DNA of 64,000 nucleotides from Zhongshania aquatica (GTDB lineage: Bacteria > Pseudomonadota > Gammaproteobacteria > Pseudomonadales > Spongiibacteraceae). The position numbers and the translations under genes were made by a program. Each line of letters begins with the position of its first letter. The first letter of the stretch is position 1. The notes under the pieces were generated by a model, which searched no databases, was not told the DNA's origin, and saw only the letters and a list, made by a program, of their open reading frames with translations. Below, piece after piece: positions 31,015 through 40,400 of the stretch. The stretch covers positions 248,001 to 312,000 of the forward strand of contig NZ_JANZNQ010000001.1 in assembly GCF_027257955.1 (NCBI RefSeq), written 5' to 3'.

Positions 31015-32492
31015 GACGTCACCCTCGCGACCAAGGCAAGTCGTGCGCACTGCACATCACTAAACGGCAATCGACGACCTGCAATCTCTTGATAATCCTC
31101 ATGGCCTTTTCCAGCCACCAATACAACGTCACCTGGGTTTGCAGCCTGAATTGCTGCATGAATTGCGCGATCACGTTCCGGCTCGATCGTTGGTTGGCCA
31201 CGCATTCCTGAGCAAATATCAGCAATTATTGCTTCCGCAGTTTCTGTTCGCGGATTGTCATTGGTCACCCAAACGCGGTCCGCACATTGTTCGGCAATCT
31301 CACCCATCATCGGACGCTTTGATTTATCCCTGTCACCACCGCAGCCCATTACGCAATAGACTTTGCCTTGGGCAATAGGTCGCAAGACTTCTAATACTTT
31401 TTGCAATGCGTCTGGTGTATGTGCGTAGTCCACCACAGCCAATACACCATCTTCGGACCGCAAACATTCCATGCGACCCGGCACTGGTTTTAATAAAGGT
31501 AGAGCCGCTTCAATTTTTTTCGCTGACACCCCCAAACCCAACAACACCGTACTGGCGGCAATTAAATTAGATAAATTAAATCCGCCTAATAGCGACGAAT
31601 TTATAGTCAAATCGCCCCACACACTACGCAAGCGCGCTCGGATACCGCGAATATCACAACTAACATCTTCGGCGTAGACCTTTGCCCTACTATCAAACAC
31701 GCTAAAATCTATTATTTGTTTTGCCGTCGATTTGGATAATAGTTGGCGACCGAATTCGTCATCGCGATTAATGACCGCGAGTTGTAGATCTGGCCAGGTA
31801 AATAATCGAGCTTTCTCATCGCCATAGGCCTCCATTGAGCCGTGGTAATCGAGATGATCCTGGCTAAGATTGGTGAATACGGCGGCCTGGAATTGCAGCG
31901 CCGCAACACGATGCTGCGCCAAACCATGTGACGACACTTCCATCGCTGCCCAGTTGGCACCGCCATCACGCCAATCGCCCAGCAATGCCTGCACAGAAAC
32001 CGCATCAGGCGTTGTATTACTGCCACTATTTAAACGTCCGAATCGGCCATTACCCAAGGTTCCAATGAGCCCACAGGGTTCGCCGATAGCCTCTAACAAC
32101 TGAGCAACCATCCAAGCACAACTGGTTTTACCGTTAGTCCCGGTAATACCAATCAATTTGAGCTGTGTTGAGGGTTTTTCGTAAAATCGGCCCGCGATCT
32201 CACTCAATTGAGATAACAAATTATTGACGACGATAACCGGTAGCGACCATTGCGCTGCATCAAAAGGCGCATCCGCAATCACCGCTACCGCGCCGGCGTG
32301 AATCGCAGAATTTATATAATCACGACCATCTGCAACGTGGCCCTTCACAGCTAAGAATACGTCGCCAGCCTGAACGTCGCGGCTATTAAGCGCCAAACCG
32401 GTAACGGGCACAGCAGCCACCTCAGCAGCAAGGTTAGGCAATAAGTCACCGAGCAAACGCGGTGTTGTATAGTCTCTCTGTTCCGCCATCAC
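31011..32492 (-). CDS. murE: MurE, UDP-MurNAc-dipeptide--meso-diaminopimelate ligase
   Basis: MurE adds the third stem-peptide residue. The P-loop GTNGKT is at 118-123 and the amino-acid selectivity motif reads D-N-P-R, which specifies meso-diaminopimelate, as expected for a Gram-negative. Length 493 residues. The start is GTG at 32492 or ATG at 32489; GGGAG upstream is better spaced for GTG, and both overlap the ftsI stop. Confidence 0.96.
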   Translation of the reverse strand: MMAEQRDYTTPRLLGDLLPNLAAEVAAVPVTGLALNSRDVQAGDVFLAVKGHVADGRDYINSAIHAGAVAVIADAPFDAAQWSLPVIVVNNLLSQLSEIAGRFYEKPSTQLKLIGITGTNGKTSCAWMVAQLLEAIGEPCGLIGTLGNGRFGRLNSGSNTTPDAVSVQALLGDWRDGGANWAAMEVSSHGLAQHRVAALQFQAAVFTNLSQDHLDYHGSMEAYGDEKARLFTWPDLQLAVINRDDEFGRQLLSKSTAKQIIDFSVFDSRAKVYAEDVSCDIRGIRARLRSVWGDLTINSSLLGGFNLSNLIAASTVLLGLGVSAKKIEAALPLLKPVPGRMECLRSEDGVLAVVDYAHTPDALQKVLEVLRPIAQGKVYCVMGCGGDRDKSKRPMMGEIAEQCADRVWVTNDNPRTETAEAIIADICSGMRGQPTIEPERDRAIHAAIQAANPGDVVLVAGKGHEDYQEIAGRRLPFSDVQCARLALVARVTS

Positions 32493-34213
32493 GCCGCCGC
32501 ATCTCCCTTCACTTTGGGTTTAGGGTCAGCCGGTTCGATATTGTCCGGTGCGATATTCAATAAACGTAGTGCATCAGAAACCACCTTTGAAAAAACAGGC
32601 GCTGCGACTAAGCCACCAAAATAATCACCATGAGGCTCATCTATTGTCACCACCGCGACAATGCGCGGGTCACTGGCAGGGGCGACACCCGCAAACAAGG
32701 CAAAATACCGATCCTTTGCGTAACCGCCGGCTTCCGCTTTGTGGGATGTACCGGTTTTTCCAGCAATACGATAGGCGTCAACTTGAGCGCGCGTAGCGGT
32801 ACCACCAAGCTCAGTCACTTCCTCCAGCATGTCGACTATCTGGCGTGCAATTTTTGCTGAAATAACCTGCTGTTTAACGGGTTTTTCAGTTCGTTTTAAC
32901 AGCGATACCTGTTGAAACATTCCGCGGTTTGCAAAGACTGAGTAGGCCTGTGCAAGCTGCAAATTGGTAACGGTTAAACCATAGCCGAACGCAAAAGTAG
33001 CGCGCTCAATTGGTCGCCAATTTGGCCGGTTCGGCAACATACCGTTACTCTCACCGGGGAAACCTGAGCCTGTTGAACGGCCAAGGCCAAAACGATTAAA
33101 GACTCCCCACACGTCATGCTCGTCTAGGGACAATGCGATTTTTGTAGTTCCGACTTGGCTAGATTTTTTTAACACTTCTGCGACCGTGATCGAACCGTAA
33201 TTGCGGTGATCTTCGAGTAATTTTGGGCCGACTTTGATGTATCCCGGATTAGTATTAATAATGGTTTCTGGCGTGTACTTTCCACTTTCCAAACCCGCAA
33301 CAATGGTCAAGGGTTTTACCGTCGAACCTGGCTCAAACATGTCGATAACCGCGCGATTACGCATTGCATCGGGAACTAACTGACTGCGGTTATTCGGATT
33401 GAATGAAGGCTGATTTACCATCGCCAGCACTTCACCAGATTCACTGTCGATAATAACGACTGAACCGGCTTTAGCGCCGGTTTTAGTGATTGCTGCCTTA
33501 AGCTCTTTGTATGCCAGATATTGCAAACGCAAATCTATGCTGAGCTGTATGTCCTTGCCAGGGCTAGCCGCCTCGCCGGCGTCAATCTCCCGTATTATGT
33601 TTCCATATAAATCTTTCAATACCTGCTTTCTACCGGGCGTACCATTTAGCCACTCGTCGTAAGCTAGCTCTAAGCCTTCTTGACCACGATCATCAATATC
33701 AGTAAAACCGAGAATATGCGCGGTCACTTCACCGGCAGGATAGAATCTACGGTATTCGCGCTGCAGGTACACACCCGGTACTTTTAGTTGCGTTACAAGC
33801 TTAGCGGCACCCGGTGCCATATGTCGCCGCAGGTACATAAATTGGCTACCGCGATATTTTTCTATGCGGCGCGCTAAGTCACCCGCATTCATATCAAGAC
33901 TGGCAGCTAATCGAGCCCACTCGCCTTTCGCCTCTTTTAATTCTTGGGGATTCGCCCAAATAGACGCAACAGGCGTACTAACCGCAAGCGGCTCGCCGTT
34001 ACGATCTGAAATCATACCGCGATGCGCGGGAATAACTTCGGTACGGTTGGTACGCGCATTGCCTTGGCCTTGCAAAAATTCATAGCCACGATCAACGTCT
34101 AACACCTGTAGGGTTAGCGTACGCCAGACCAAAAGTAGGGCGAGCACGAGCAGCGCTCCCACCACTATGCGGAAACGCCACGGCGAAATAGGTGCTTTAA
34201 CCTGCTTTCCCAT
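32489..34213 (-). CDS. ftsI: FtsI (PBP3), septal peptidoglycan transpeptidase
   Basis: FtsI crosslinks septal peptidoglycan and is a beta-lactam target. With ATG 34213 it has 574 residues (a TTG at 34222 would add three): one membrane helix (about 17-33), pedestal domain, and transpeptidase domain. The acylated Ser297 and Lys300 lie in E-P-G-S-T-V-K-P, and K-T-G is at 486-488. The S-x-N motif instead reads Ser351-Ser352-Gln353, an uncommon change of the third residue. The start overlaps ftsL. Confidence 0.95.
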   Translation of the reverse strand: MGKQVKAPISPWRFRIVVGALLVLALLLVWRTLTLQVLDVDRGYEFLQGQGNARTNRTEVIPAHRGMISDRNGEPLAVSTPVASIWANPQELKEAKGEWARLAASLDMNAGDLARRIEKYRGSQFMYLRRHMAPGAAKLVTQLKVPGVYLQREYRRFYPAGEVTAHILGFTDIDDRGQEGLELAYDEWLNGTPGRKQVLKDLYGNIIREIDAGEAASPGKDIQLSIDLRLQYLAYKELKAAITKTGAKAGSVVIIDSESGEVLAMVNQPSFNPNNRSQLVPDAMRNRAVIDMFEPGSTVKPLTIVAGLESGKYTPETIINTNPGYIKVGPKLLEDHRNYGSITVAEVLKKSSQVGTTKIALSLDEHDVWGVFNRFGLGRSTGSGFPGESNGMLPNRPNWRPIERATFAFGYGLTVTNLQLAQAYSVFANRGMFQQVSLLKRTEKPVKQQVISAKIARQIVDMLEEVTELGGTATRAQVDAYRIAGKTGTSHKAEAGGYAKDRYFALFAGVAPASDPRIVAVVTIDEPHGDYFGGLVAAPVFSKVVSDALRLLNIAPDNIEPADPKPKVKGDAAA

Positions 34214-34544
34214 AGCCCCCAACCATTTTCACTTCCCGCGCTTTAGGCGCTTGCATTTTTAATTTTTGAACCGCCATATCCTGAACTCGATCAGGTGACG
34301 CCCAAGTACTTTGCTCTAGCAGCAGCCGCCCCCAATCCTCTTCGATCGACATTGCGTCTCGCCGCAGATCCTGCAACTGCCCAAATAATTTTCGGCTTTT
34401 ATGTGAGCTTTGAACGACAGCAATACAAGAAATCAAAACCAGCAATATAAGCAAAGGCACAGCCAACCCACCGATGGGCGCCTGCACCTCTTCTTCCAAG
34501 ACATAGTTCTTTTTATTCGTGCTGCGCTGTCTACTGCCCAGCAT
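34197..34544 (-). CDS. ftsL: FtsL, divisome bitopic membrane protein
   Basis: Small single-pass protein that forms the FtsQLB complex and activates FtsWI. The 115-residue sequence has a membrane helix at about 25-45 followed by a periplasmic coiled coil; the LLLEQSTWASPDRVQDMA stretch is the commonly retained segment of this otherwise variable family. Identification rests on this and on its place between rsmH and ftsI. Confidence 0.92.
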   Translation of the reverse strand: MLGSRQRSTNKKNYVLEEEVQAPIGGLAVPLLILLVLISCIAVVQSSHKSRKLFGQLQDLRRDAMSIEEDWGRLLLEQSTWASPDRVQDMAVQKLKMQAPKAREVKMVGGYGKAG

Positions 34545-34553
34545 AATCCACCC

Positions 34554-35504
34554 CTACGCACACACGTCGAATGCTAGTTTTTCCGCCACTCGCATAACTG
34601 CACTGCGAGAACGCGGGTTTGCTTCTACTTCTAATTCGGACGCTTTTACTGCCTTGCCGATGATCTTTAGACGGCGATTACGCTGACTTTCGGTAACAGG
34701 TATATAAGCCGGTACTTCATCACCTTCTGATTGCCGCCGCATAAAGCGTTTTACCATTCGATCTTCTAAAGAATGGAAACTGATTACGACCAAACGACCA
34801 CCCACGTCTAATTGATCTACAATCTTGCTGAGCAAACGCTCTAAATCCGCAAGCTCATCATTTATAAAAATTCGAATTGCCTGAAAACTTCTTGTCGCGG
34901 GATGCTTGTGTTTTTCCCACGCTGGATTCGCCTCAGCCACAATTTTCGCCAGCTGCAATGTACGAGTGATCGGTGCCTCAGCGCGGGCAGCAATAATCGC
35001 CCTAACAATTCGCTTGGCGAATCGCTCTTCACCATAATCACGCAACACTTGAATCATCTCAGCCTCTTCCGCTGTTGCGATCCACTCCGCCGCACTCATG
35101 CCACTGTCGGTATCCATCCGCATATCGAGATCACCGTCGCGCAAAAAACTAAAGCCGCGCTCCGCCTGATCTAATTGCGGGGACGACACACCTAAGTCCA
35201 GCAGCACCCCAGAAAACGGGACCGCGAATCCAGATTGCGCCGCCAATGTCGACAGTTCCGCAAATGAGCCACGAGCAATACGAAAACGCTCATCGCTCAA
35301 GGCAAGTTGCTCACCCTCTGCAACAGCTTGGGCATCTTTATCAACCCCCAACAAACTGCCATCTGCGGCTAAGCGCGACAAAATCAAGCGACTGTGGCCG
35401 CCGCGACCAAAGGTACCGTCGACATATCGACCACTGGTATCGGTTACCAATGCGCTTACGGCCTCATCAAGCAAAACTGTTAAATGCTGTTCCAAGTGAT
35501 CCAC
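34554..35504 (-). CDS. rsmH: RsmH (MraW), 16S rRNA m4C1402 methyltransferase
   Basis: RsmH methylates N4 of C1402 in 16S rRNA using S-adenosylmethionine. The 316-residue protein has H-x-x-V-L-L-D-E near the start, the SAM-binding [12 protein letters not shown] motif (about residues 27-38), [12 protein letters not shown], and the C-terminal [15 protein letters not shown]. It lies 3 bp after mraZ. Confidence 0.97.
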   Translation of the reverse strand: MDHLEQHLTVLLDEAVSALVTDTSGRYVDGTFGRGGHSRLILSRLAADGSLLGVDKDAQAVAEGEQLALSDERFRIARGSFAELSTLAAQSGFAVPFSGVLLDLGVSSPQLDQAERGFSFLRDGDLDMRMDTDSGMSAAEWIATAEEAEMIQVLRDYGEERFAKRIVRAIIAARAEAPITRTLQLAKIVAEANPAWEKHKHPATRSFQAIRIFINDELADLERLLSKIVDQLDVGGRLVVISFHSLEDRMVKRFMRRQSEGDEVPAYIPVTESQRNRRLKIIGKAVKASELEVEANPRSRSAVMRVAEKLAFDVCA

Positions 35505-35507
35505 TCT

Positions 35508-35948
35508 CTATAAGGAAAGGGACAACATTTCTTCTGGCATATCTCCCTCCCCGGCTGCACCCAACCAGTCAAACCAACTTGACTCGCTCCACAGCTCTAA
35601 TTTCTTGCCCTGCCCGACCAACAACAGTTTCTTTTCAAGGTCTGCGTAATCACGCAAAGGCTGAGGCAATAGCACACGTCCATTACCGTCCATCTCCAAT
35701 GGCGTCGCATAACCTAGCAACAAGCGCTGTGCGAGACGGGCTTTGCGATGGATATTGGGGAGTGCTTCTATTTTGGGCAGTAAATCCAGCCATTGCGGCT
35801 CTGGATAAACCAGCAAGCAGCGCTCTTCGGTATGCGCAGTAATCACGAGACGACCTTCACAGGCAGACATTAAGGCGTCGCGAATTTTGGCTGGAATTGC
35901 CAATCGCCCCTTACCGTCCATTGTGATTGTGTGACTACCCAGGAACAT
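35508..35948 (-). CDS. mraZ: MraZ, transcriptional regulator of the dcw cluster
   Basis: DNA-binding AbrB-fold protein that in E. coli represses its own operon. The 146-residue protein has two SpoVT-AbrB-like halves, each with a D-x-K/N-G-R motif (M-D-G-K-G-R-L and M-D-G-N-G-R-V). I choose ATG 35948, with GGTGGG just upstream, over an in-frame ATG at 35969. Being first in the dcw cluster, with its own operator directly upstream, it probably sets expression of the genes through ftsZ/lpxC. Confidence 0.95.
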   Translation of the reverse strand: MFLGSHTITMDGKGRLAIPAKIRDALMSACEGRLVITAHTEERCLLVYPEPQWLDLLPKIEALPNIHRKARLAQRLLLGYATPLEMDGNGRVLLPQPLRDYADLEKKLLLVGQGKKLELWSESSWFDWLGAAGEGDMPEEMLSLSL

Positions 35949-35973
35949 AATTCCCACCAAGCTCCGCATTTAA

Positions 35974-36008
35974 ACCGCAAAAAACCACTAAAAACCACTT
36001 TTACCCAC
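35974..36008 (-). promoter_or_regulatory. MraZ operator: four 10-bp-spaced GTGG-type boxes
   Basis: On the minus strand, GTGGG, GTGGT, GTGGT and GCGGT begin exactly 10 bp apart (+ strand 36004-36008, 35994-35998, 35984-35988, 35974-35978), each followed by five A/T bases. MraZ is known to bind direct TGGGN repeats separated by 5 bp. The array starts right at the expected transcription start of the promoter at 36017-36046, a position suited to repression. Confidence 0.85.
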
Positions 36009-36016
36009 TGTGGCAC

Positions 36017-36046
36017 ACTATAGGAACTTGCAAGCACAGGTGTCAA
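36017..36046 (-). promoter_or_regulatory. Sigma-70 promoter of mraZ and the dcw cluster
   Basis: TTGACA (36041-36046) and TATAGT (36017-36022) on the minus strand are separated by 18 bp, giving a strong promoter whose start would fall near 36010, about 60 bp before the mraZ ATG and at the edge of the MraZ boxes. Confidence 0.85.
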
Positions 36047-36164
36047 GCTGCGAAACAGTGAAAACACAGGGATTTTTTGTAAATGTGTCAGTGACTTGCG
36101 TGAAAAACCGCAGTAGAAAAACGAGGAATTCTTGGCTAATTTTTGTAAAACAAAGACATGACCT

Positions 36165-36195
36165 CAGCACTTAATGTAAAACATTAAGAGTGCTG
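36165..36195. terminator. Hairpin between rnpB and mraZ
   Basis: CAGCACT-TAATGT / ACATTA-AGTGCTG forms a long stem with a small bulge about 26 bp past the rnpB 3' end. The T-run (TTTTT) is on the + strand side; on the minus strand, where rnpB is transcribed, the following bases are only moderately T-rich. It may end the rnpB primary transcript. Confidence 0.4.
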
Positions 36196-36220
36196 CGTTT
36201 TTGGGAAATAGTGGGAAAAG

Positions 36221-36567
36221 TTGAGTCGGCCGATAAGCCGGGTTCTGTCTTGGACGACCATTCATCTGGGACCTGCGTCACCGCAAGCCTCTAGCAGCCT
36301 ACCCGAATCCACTGTGGGCCACAGCGCTGGATTCCTATTTGGCCTTGCTCCAGGCGGGGTTTACCATGCCACGAACTGTTGCCAGTCGCGCGGTGCGCTC
36401 TTACCGCACCATTTCAACCTTACCGGCAGCTTGCGCTACGTAGGCGGTGTATTTTCTGTTGCACTTTCCGTAGGCTCGCACCTCCCAGGAGTTACCTGGC
36501 GCCTTGCCCTGCGGAGCCCGGACTTTCCTCCCAACAGTAAACTGAAGAGCGATCGTCTGGCCGACTC
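36221..36567 (-). ncRNA. rnpB: RNase P RNA (class A)
   Basis: The catalytic RNA of RNase P, which matures tRNA 5' ends. On the minus strand the 5' GAGTCGGCC pairs with the 3' GGCCGACTC (P1 helix), the universally conserved block GAGGAAAGTCCGGGCTCC lies at about 36514-36531, and the 3' conserved block ACAGAACCCGGCTTATCG at about 36231-36247. Length about 347 nt fits bacterial type A. It lies downstream of rsmI on the same strand and has its own promoter. Confidence 0.97.
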
Positions 36568-36574
36568 GACTGTA

Positions 36575-36603
36575 AGAATAACCAGTAGTCTGTTTTATGG
36601 CAA
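36575..36603 (-). promoter_or_regulatory. Sigma-70 promoter of rnpB
   Basis: TTGCCA (36598-36603) and TATTCT (36575-36580) on the minus strand have an ideal 17-bp spacer; the RNA 5' end deduced from the P1 helix is 8 bp downstream of the -10 hexamer. Confidence 0.8.
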
Positions 36604-36616
36604 GCGGTATTTGCGG

Positions 36617-37462
36617 CTATTCCAAGGGAAAGTCGAGGCCATACTGATAAAGTTGGTTCTTTTTAAGACCACTGATCTTCGCGCACAGTGCGGCCGCTTG
36701 CTTAAGGGGCAATTCTTCCCTGAGAATATTTAATACTTCAATCGCAGCGGTTGGGATTCCTTCATCGCCCTTGAACCCCTCGATTAACAATACACACTCG
36801 CCACGCTGCTGGTTACTGTCAGCACTAACCCACTCATGCAGTTGCGCCGCAGGTAAACGCTTCACCGTTTCAAACATTTTGGTAATCTCGCGGGCTAGTA
36901 CCACCGTCCGCTCGCCACCCATTGCCGTACTGATATCCGCCAAACTATCGCGAACCCGATGTGGCGCCTCATAAAAAATCATAGTGCGCTTCTCACGCTG
37001 CAAACCTTTTAGCACCGCCAATCGAGCGTGCTGCTTTGCCGGTAAAAAACCCTCAAACATAAATCGATCGGATGGCAAGCCAGCGACACTAAGCGCGGCA
37101 ATTACCGCGCATGCACCTGGAATAGGCACCACCTTAATCCCTTCGCTTAGCGCCAAATCGACCAAGCGGTAGCCCGGATCAGACACCAAAGGAGTGCCGG
37201 CATCGGAAATAAGCGCCAAACTTTTACCATCACGCAAATGCGCCAGTAAACGCTCTAGCTCCGAGCTGGTACTGTGGTCATGATAGGCACACAGCGGGGT
37301 ACGTATATCAAAATGGCTTAGTAATGTACGGCTATGACGTGTATCTTCCGCTGCAATGAGCGCTACTGTTTGTAGGACCTCTACAGCTCGGGGTACCATA
37401 TCCGACAAATTACCTATCGGCGTGGCGACAACGTAGAGGATGGGAGTATTATCCACGGTCAA
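36617..37462 (-). CDS. rsmI: RsmI, 16S rRNA 2'-O-ribose C1402 methyltransferase
   Basis: RsmI methylates the 2'-hydroxyl of C1402, the same nucleotide modified by RsmH. The 281-residue tetrapyrrole-methylase-fold protein has the N-terminal LYVVATPIGNLSDMVPRA, AEDTRHSRTLLSHF, the SDAGTPLVSDPG motif and YEAPHRV. It is divergent from lpoA across 47 bp, the usual arrangement. Confidence 0.97.
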   Translation of the reverse strand: MTVDNTPILYVVATPIGNLSDMVPRAVEVLQTVALIAAEDTRHSRTLLSHFDIRTPLCAYHDHSTSSELERLLAHLRDGKSLALISDAGTPLVSDPGYRLVDLALSEGIKVVPIPGACAVIAALSVAGLPSDRFMFEGFLPAKQHARLAVLKGLQREKRTMIFYEAPHRVRDSLADISTAMGGERTVVLAREITKMFETVKRLPAAQLHEWVSADSNQQRGECVLLIEGFKGDEGIPTAAIEVLNILREELPLKQAAALCAKISGLKKNQLYQYGLDFPLE

Positions 37463-37509
37463 ACCTCAGTCAGTATTACATAACCGCGCAGACTAACAAC
37501 GGCGAATCA

Positions 37510-39432
37510 ATGAAGACAAGAACTTTTATACTTATACTTGCTGCCACTATGTTGGCGAGTTGTAGCTCGACGCCGACAACGGTATCGAAACCCGCCCAAT
37601 CTAGCGGGGAAAGGTACACTGTAAAACCTCGCCCCGTGCCTACCGTAACCGCCTCAAATGAGTTTAATCCTGCCACCGTCGATGTCAGTACCGTTGAGCA
37701 GTGGCTGCTCGACGCCAAAGACATGGATCCCGAGGAGTCTGCGGAGCTCTTATTAAGGGCTGCGGAAGTCTTACTCCGCGAAGGAGAACTGGCGCGAGCG
37801 GACGACGTGGTTGGCGAACTGATCTCTCCAGAGCTCAGTACAGATCAAGCACTTCGCTTAGCCATTATTCGCGCTCGTGTTCAGCGCGGCCACGCTGAAT
37901 TCAGCCAAGCACTCGCGCAACTGTCCGACCCACTGATAGAAAAAGCGGTAATCGAGGCGCCAGTCCGTCAACAAATGCAGTACAGCCAATTGCGCGCCTC
38001 TCTTTACGAAATAGAGGGAGATCACTTATCTGCCGCTCGAGAGCGAATATTTATTGATCCTCTTCTGACTCCCAGCCAGCAGCCCGCCAACCGGCAATCA
38101 ATTTGGGGATCGTTGATGCAGATACCCACCTCGGTACTCATCAGCAATATCAACAGTACTAATAATCGCGACTATATTGGCTGGCTAGAGCTCGCCTCTA
38201 TCGCGAAAGATAACCAAAATGATATAGACGCCCAAGTAAGACAACGAGATACATGGCTGCGCAATTGGCCCAACCACCCCGCCCATAACAATCTCCCCGG
38301 GGGGTTAGACAAGCTAAATGACCTGATAGTAGAACGCCCAGACCAAGTTGCGCTAATCCTTCCGGTGACAGGTCGCCTAGCTGCTTACGGAAAGGCAATT
38401 AGAGACGGTTTTTTTGCCGCCTATTATGAAACTTTGAATCAGGGCGGTAACGTTCCGCAAATCAATCAGTACGACAGCAATGGCGCCGACATTAACGCCT
38501 TGTATCAAGAGGTGCTGAATAGCGGCAATAAGCTCGTTATTGGACCGCTGGAAAAAGAAAGCCTAAGCGCCCTAGTAGCAAGCCACCCAAGTTCAATCAA
38601 TGTACCTACGCTTGCACTGAATCGTATTGATGGCGATCGCTTTCCCAATGGCCTATACCAATTTGGACTAAATCCAGAAGACGAGGCTGAGCAAATTGCA
38701 GATATCGCGATGGCTAAAGGGTTTTCTCGTGCGCTAATCCTCACACCAGAAGGCTCCTGGGGACAAAAGGTAGCCGGTGCATTTGCACAACGCTGGCAGA
38801 GCCTAAATGGAAAAATTGTCGCCAGCCAAACCTTCGATGCGTCGAAAAACAATTACTCGCAGCAAATTAAAAGCGTTTTGCAGATAGACCGAAGCCAACA
38901 GAGGCTGCAAAAGCTGCAGCAAATCATTGGAATACACCCGAGCTATGAGCCCTATCGCCGCACAGATATCGACTTTATTTTCTTGCTAGCCCGCCCCAAC
39001 GAAGGTCGCGCCATAAAGCCTTTACTGGCCTACCACTACGCTGGCGATATACCGGTGTACGCCACCTCACATATCTACAGGGGCAATGACTCAGCAAATA
39101 AAGATCAAGACATAAATGGCGTTCGTTTTATCGATATACCCTGGATCTTTAATAATAAATCGGCCCTCCGCAAAGACATAAATGCGGGCATTCCGTCTAG
39201 CCAAGGCTACCAACGCATGTATGCCCTCGGCGTAGATAGCTTCAGGCTGCATTTGCGTCTTAAACAATTGCGAAATGGCGCAAGCGGCCAAGTTTTCGGT
39301 GAAACCGGTACACTCACTCTCAATGAACTAGGCCAAATAGAGAGGGAATTGGCACTCGCTGAGATTCAAGATGGTATTGCCGTTGTAAATCCAGTCGGCG
39401 CTACAGGCCCCATCGAAAGCAATGATTTTTAA
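37510..39432 (+). CDS. lpoA: LpoA, outer-membrane lipoprotein activator of PBP1A
   Basis: LpoA reaches through the periplasm to stimulate the transpeptidase of PBP1A. The 640-residue protein has a lipoprotein signal with lipobox L-A-S-C at Cys18, a helical TPR-like N-terminal domain (about 50-265) and a C-terminal domain of the periplasmic binding protein fold beginning RPDQVALILPVTG. Asp does not follow the lipidated Cys, consistent with outer-membrane sorting. Its end overlaps yraN by 11 bp. Confidence 0.94.
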   Translation: MKTRTFILILAATMLASCSSTPTTVSKPAQSSGERYTVKPRPVPTVTASNEFNPATVDVSTVEQWLLDAKDMDPEESAELLLRAAEVLLREGELARADDVVGELISPELSTDQALRLAIIRARVQRGHAEFSQALAQLSDPLIEKAVIEAPVRQQMQYSQLRASLYEIEGDHLSAARERIFIDPLLTPSQQPANRQSIWGSLMQIPTSVLISNINSTNNRDYIGWLELASIAKDNQNDIDAQVRQRDTWLRNWPNHPAHNNLPGGLDKLNDLIVERPDQVALILPVTGRLAAYGKAIRDGFFAAYYETLNQGGNVPQINQYDSNGADINALYQEVLNSGNKLVIGPLEKESLSALVASHPSSINVPTLALNRIDGDRFPNGLYQFGLNPEDEAEQIADIAMAKGFSRALILTPEGSWGQKVAGAFAQRWQSLNGKIVASQTFDASKNNYSQQIKSVLQIDRSQQRLQKLQQIIGIHPSYEPYRRTDIDFIFLLARPNEGRAIKPLLAYHYAGDIPVYATSHIYRGNDSANKDQDINGVRFIDIPWIFNNKSALRKDINAGIPSSQGYQRMYALGVDSFRLHLRLKQLRNGASGQVFGETGTLTLNELGQIERELALAEIQDGIAVVNPVGATGPIESNDF

Positions 39433-39796
39433 ACGTACGAAAGGCATTGATGCTGGCATACTTGCCGAGCAAGGTGCCTGTCGGTTTTTACAGAAGCACA
39501 ATTTAAAAATACTGAAACAAAATTACCGCAGTCGATTTGGCGAAATTGATATCATCGCCCTTTCAGATCAATACTTAATTTTCGTAGAAGTACGCTATCG
39601 GCAAAACACGAGCTACGGCAGCGCAGCTGAATCGGTAACGAGAGCAAAACAACAACGTATCATTAACACAGCGAGACATTTCTTGAGTCGGGGTCTCTAT
39701 AATGAACTCCCCTGCCGCTTTGATGTCATTGAAGCTAGTAGTGATAAAAGCGGTAACTTACATTTTAATTGGCTAAGCAACGCGTTCCAGGAGTGA
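39422..39796 (+). CDS. yraN: YraN (UPF0102), putative endonuclease-fold protein
   Basis: A 124-residue protein of the YraN family, which has a Holliday-junction-resolvase/restriction-endonuclease-like core: E-x-x-A, then GEIDIIA and FVEVRYR, the D...ExK-like set where the Lys position is Arg here. Function in the cell is not established. It starts inside the end of lpoA, and the order lpoA-yraN-diaA-dolP is widely conserved. Confidence 0.93.
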   Translation: MIFKRTKGIDAGILAEQGACRFLQKHNLKILKQNYRSRFGEIDIIALSDQYLIFVEVRYRQNTSYGSAAESVTRAKQQRIINTARHFLSRGLYNELPCRFDVIEASSDKSGNLHFNWLSNAFQE

Positions 39797-39809
39797 GAAC
39801 CAACATACC

Positions 39810-40400
39810 GTGGACTATTCCGAGCAAGTTATAGATTTATTTCATCGCCACATCGAAAGCTGCATGTACACAATGGAAGCACTTGGCAACGGCATTGCAA
39901 AAGCCAGTGAATGCCTTGTGGAGTGTATGCTACAGGAACACAAAATCATCTGCTGCGGCGAAGGAAATAGCAGACTTATTGCCCACCACTTAGCCACCAA
40001 TTTATTAAATAGCTTTCAGCAGGAGCGCCCGGCATTACCCGCGATGATTCTTAGCTCGGATGCGGCGACTGCGATTGCGGCAGATTCAAGTTATAACGAT
40101 ATTTACGCCAATCAAATCCGCGCTTTAGGGCAGAGCGGAGACTGCCTTGTACTCTGCTTTAACGGCAGCGGCTCAACAGCAACCCTGAGAGCGATACAGG
40201 CCGCCCATGAACGCAATATGCGCGTTATTTCATTATGTAATTTGAAAGGCGGTGATGCGGGCGCATTGCTATCACCAGATGATATTGAACTCACCTTTCC
40301 CGTAGATGATCGAGCCCGCGCGATAGAAATGCAACTTGTCGCAGTACACAGCATTTGCGAACTCATTGACACCCAACTTTTTGGAACCCAACACGCATGA
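39810..40400 (+). CDS. diaA: DiaA-type SIS-domain protein (DnaA initiator-associating)
   Basis: A 196-residue single SIS-domain protein. E. coli DiaA binds DnaA and helps timely initiation at oriC; the relative GmhA is a sedoheptulose-7-phosphate isomerase. Identity here rests mainly on the conserved place after lpoA-yraN and before dolP. The phosphosugar-binding loop is F-N-G-S-G-S-T near residue 114. Start is GTG at 39810, since no better ATG is in frame. Its stop overlaps the dolP start by 4 bp. Confidence 0.88.
   Translation: MDYSEQVIDLFHRHIESCMYTMEALGNGIAKASECLVECMLQEHKIICCGEGNSRLIAHHLATNLLNSFQQERPALPAMILSSDAATAIAADSSYNDIYANQIRALGQSGDCLVLCFNGSGSTATLRAIQAAHERNMRVISLCNLKGGDAGALLSPDDIELTFPVDDRARAIEMQLVAVHSICELIDTQLFGTQHA

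Noticed and set aside
36221-36733. 170-codon frame on the plus strand across 36221-36733
   Set aside because: It is antisense to rnpB and the end of rsmI; the RNase P RNA signatures explain the region.
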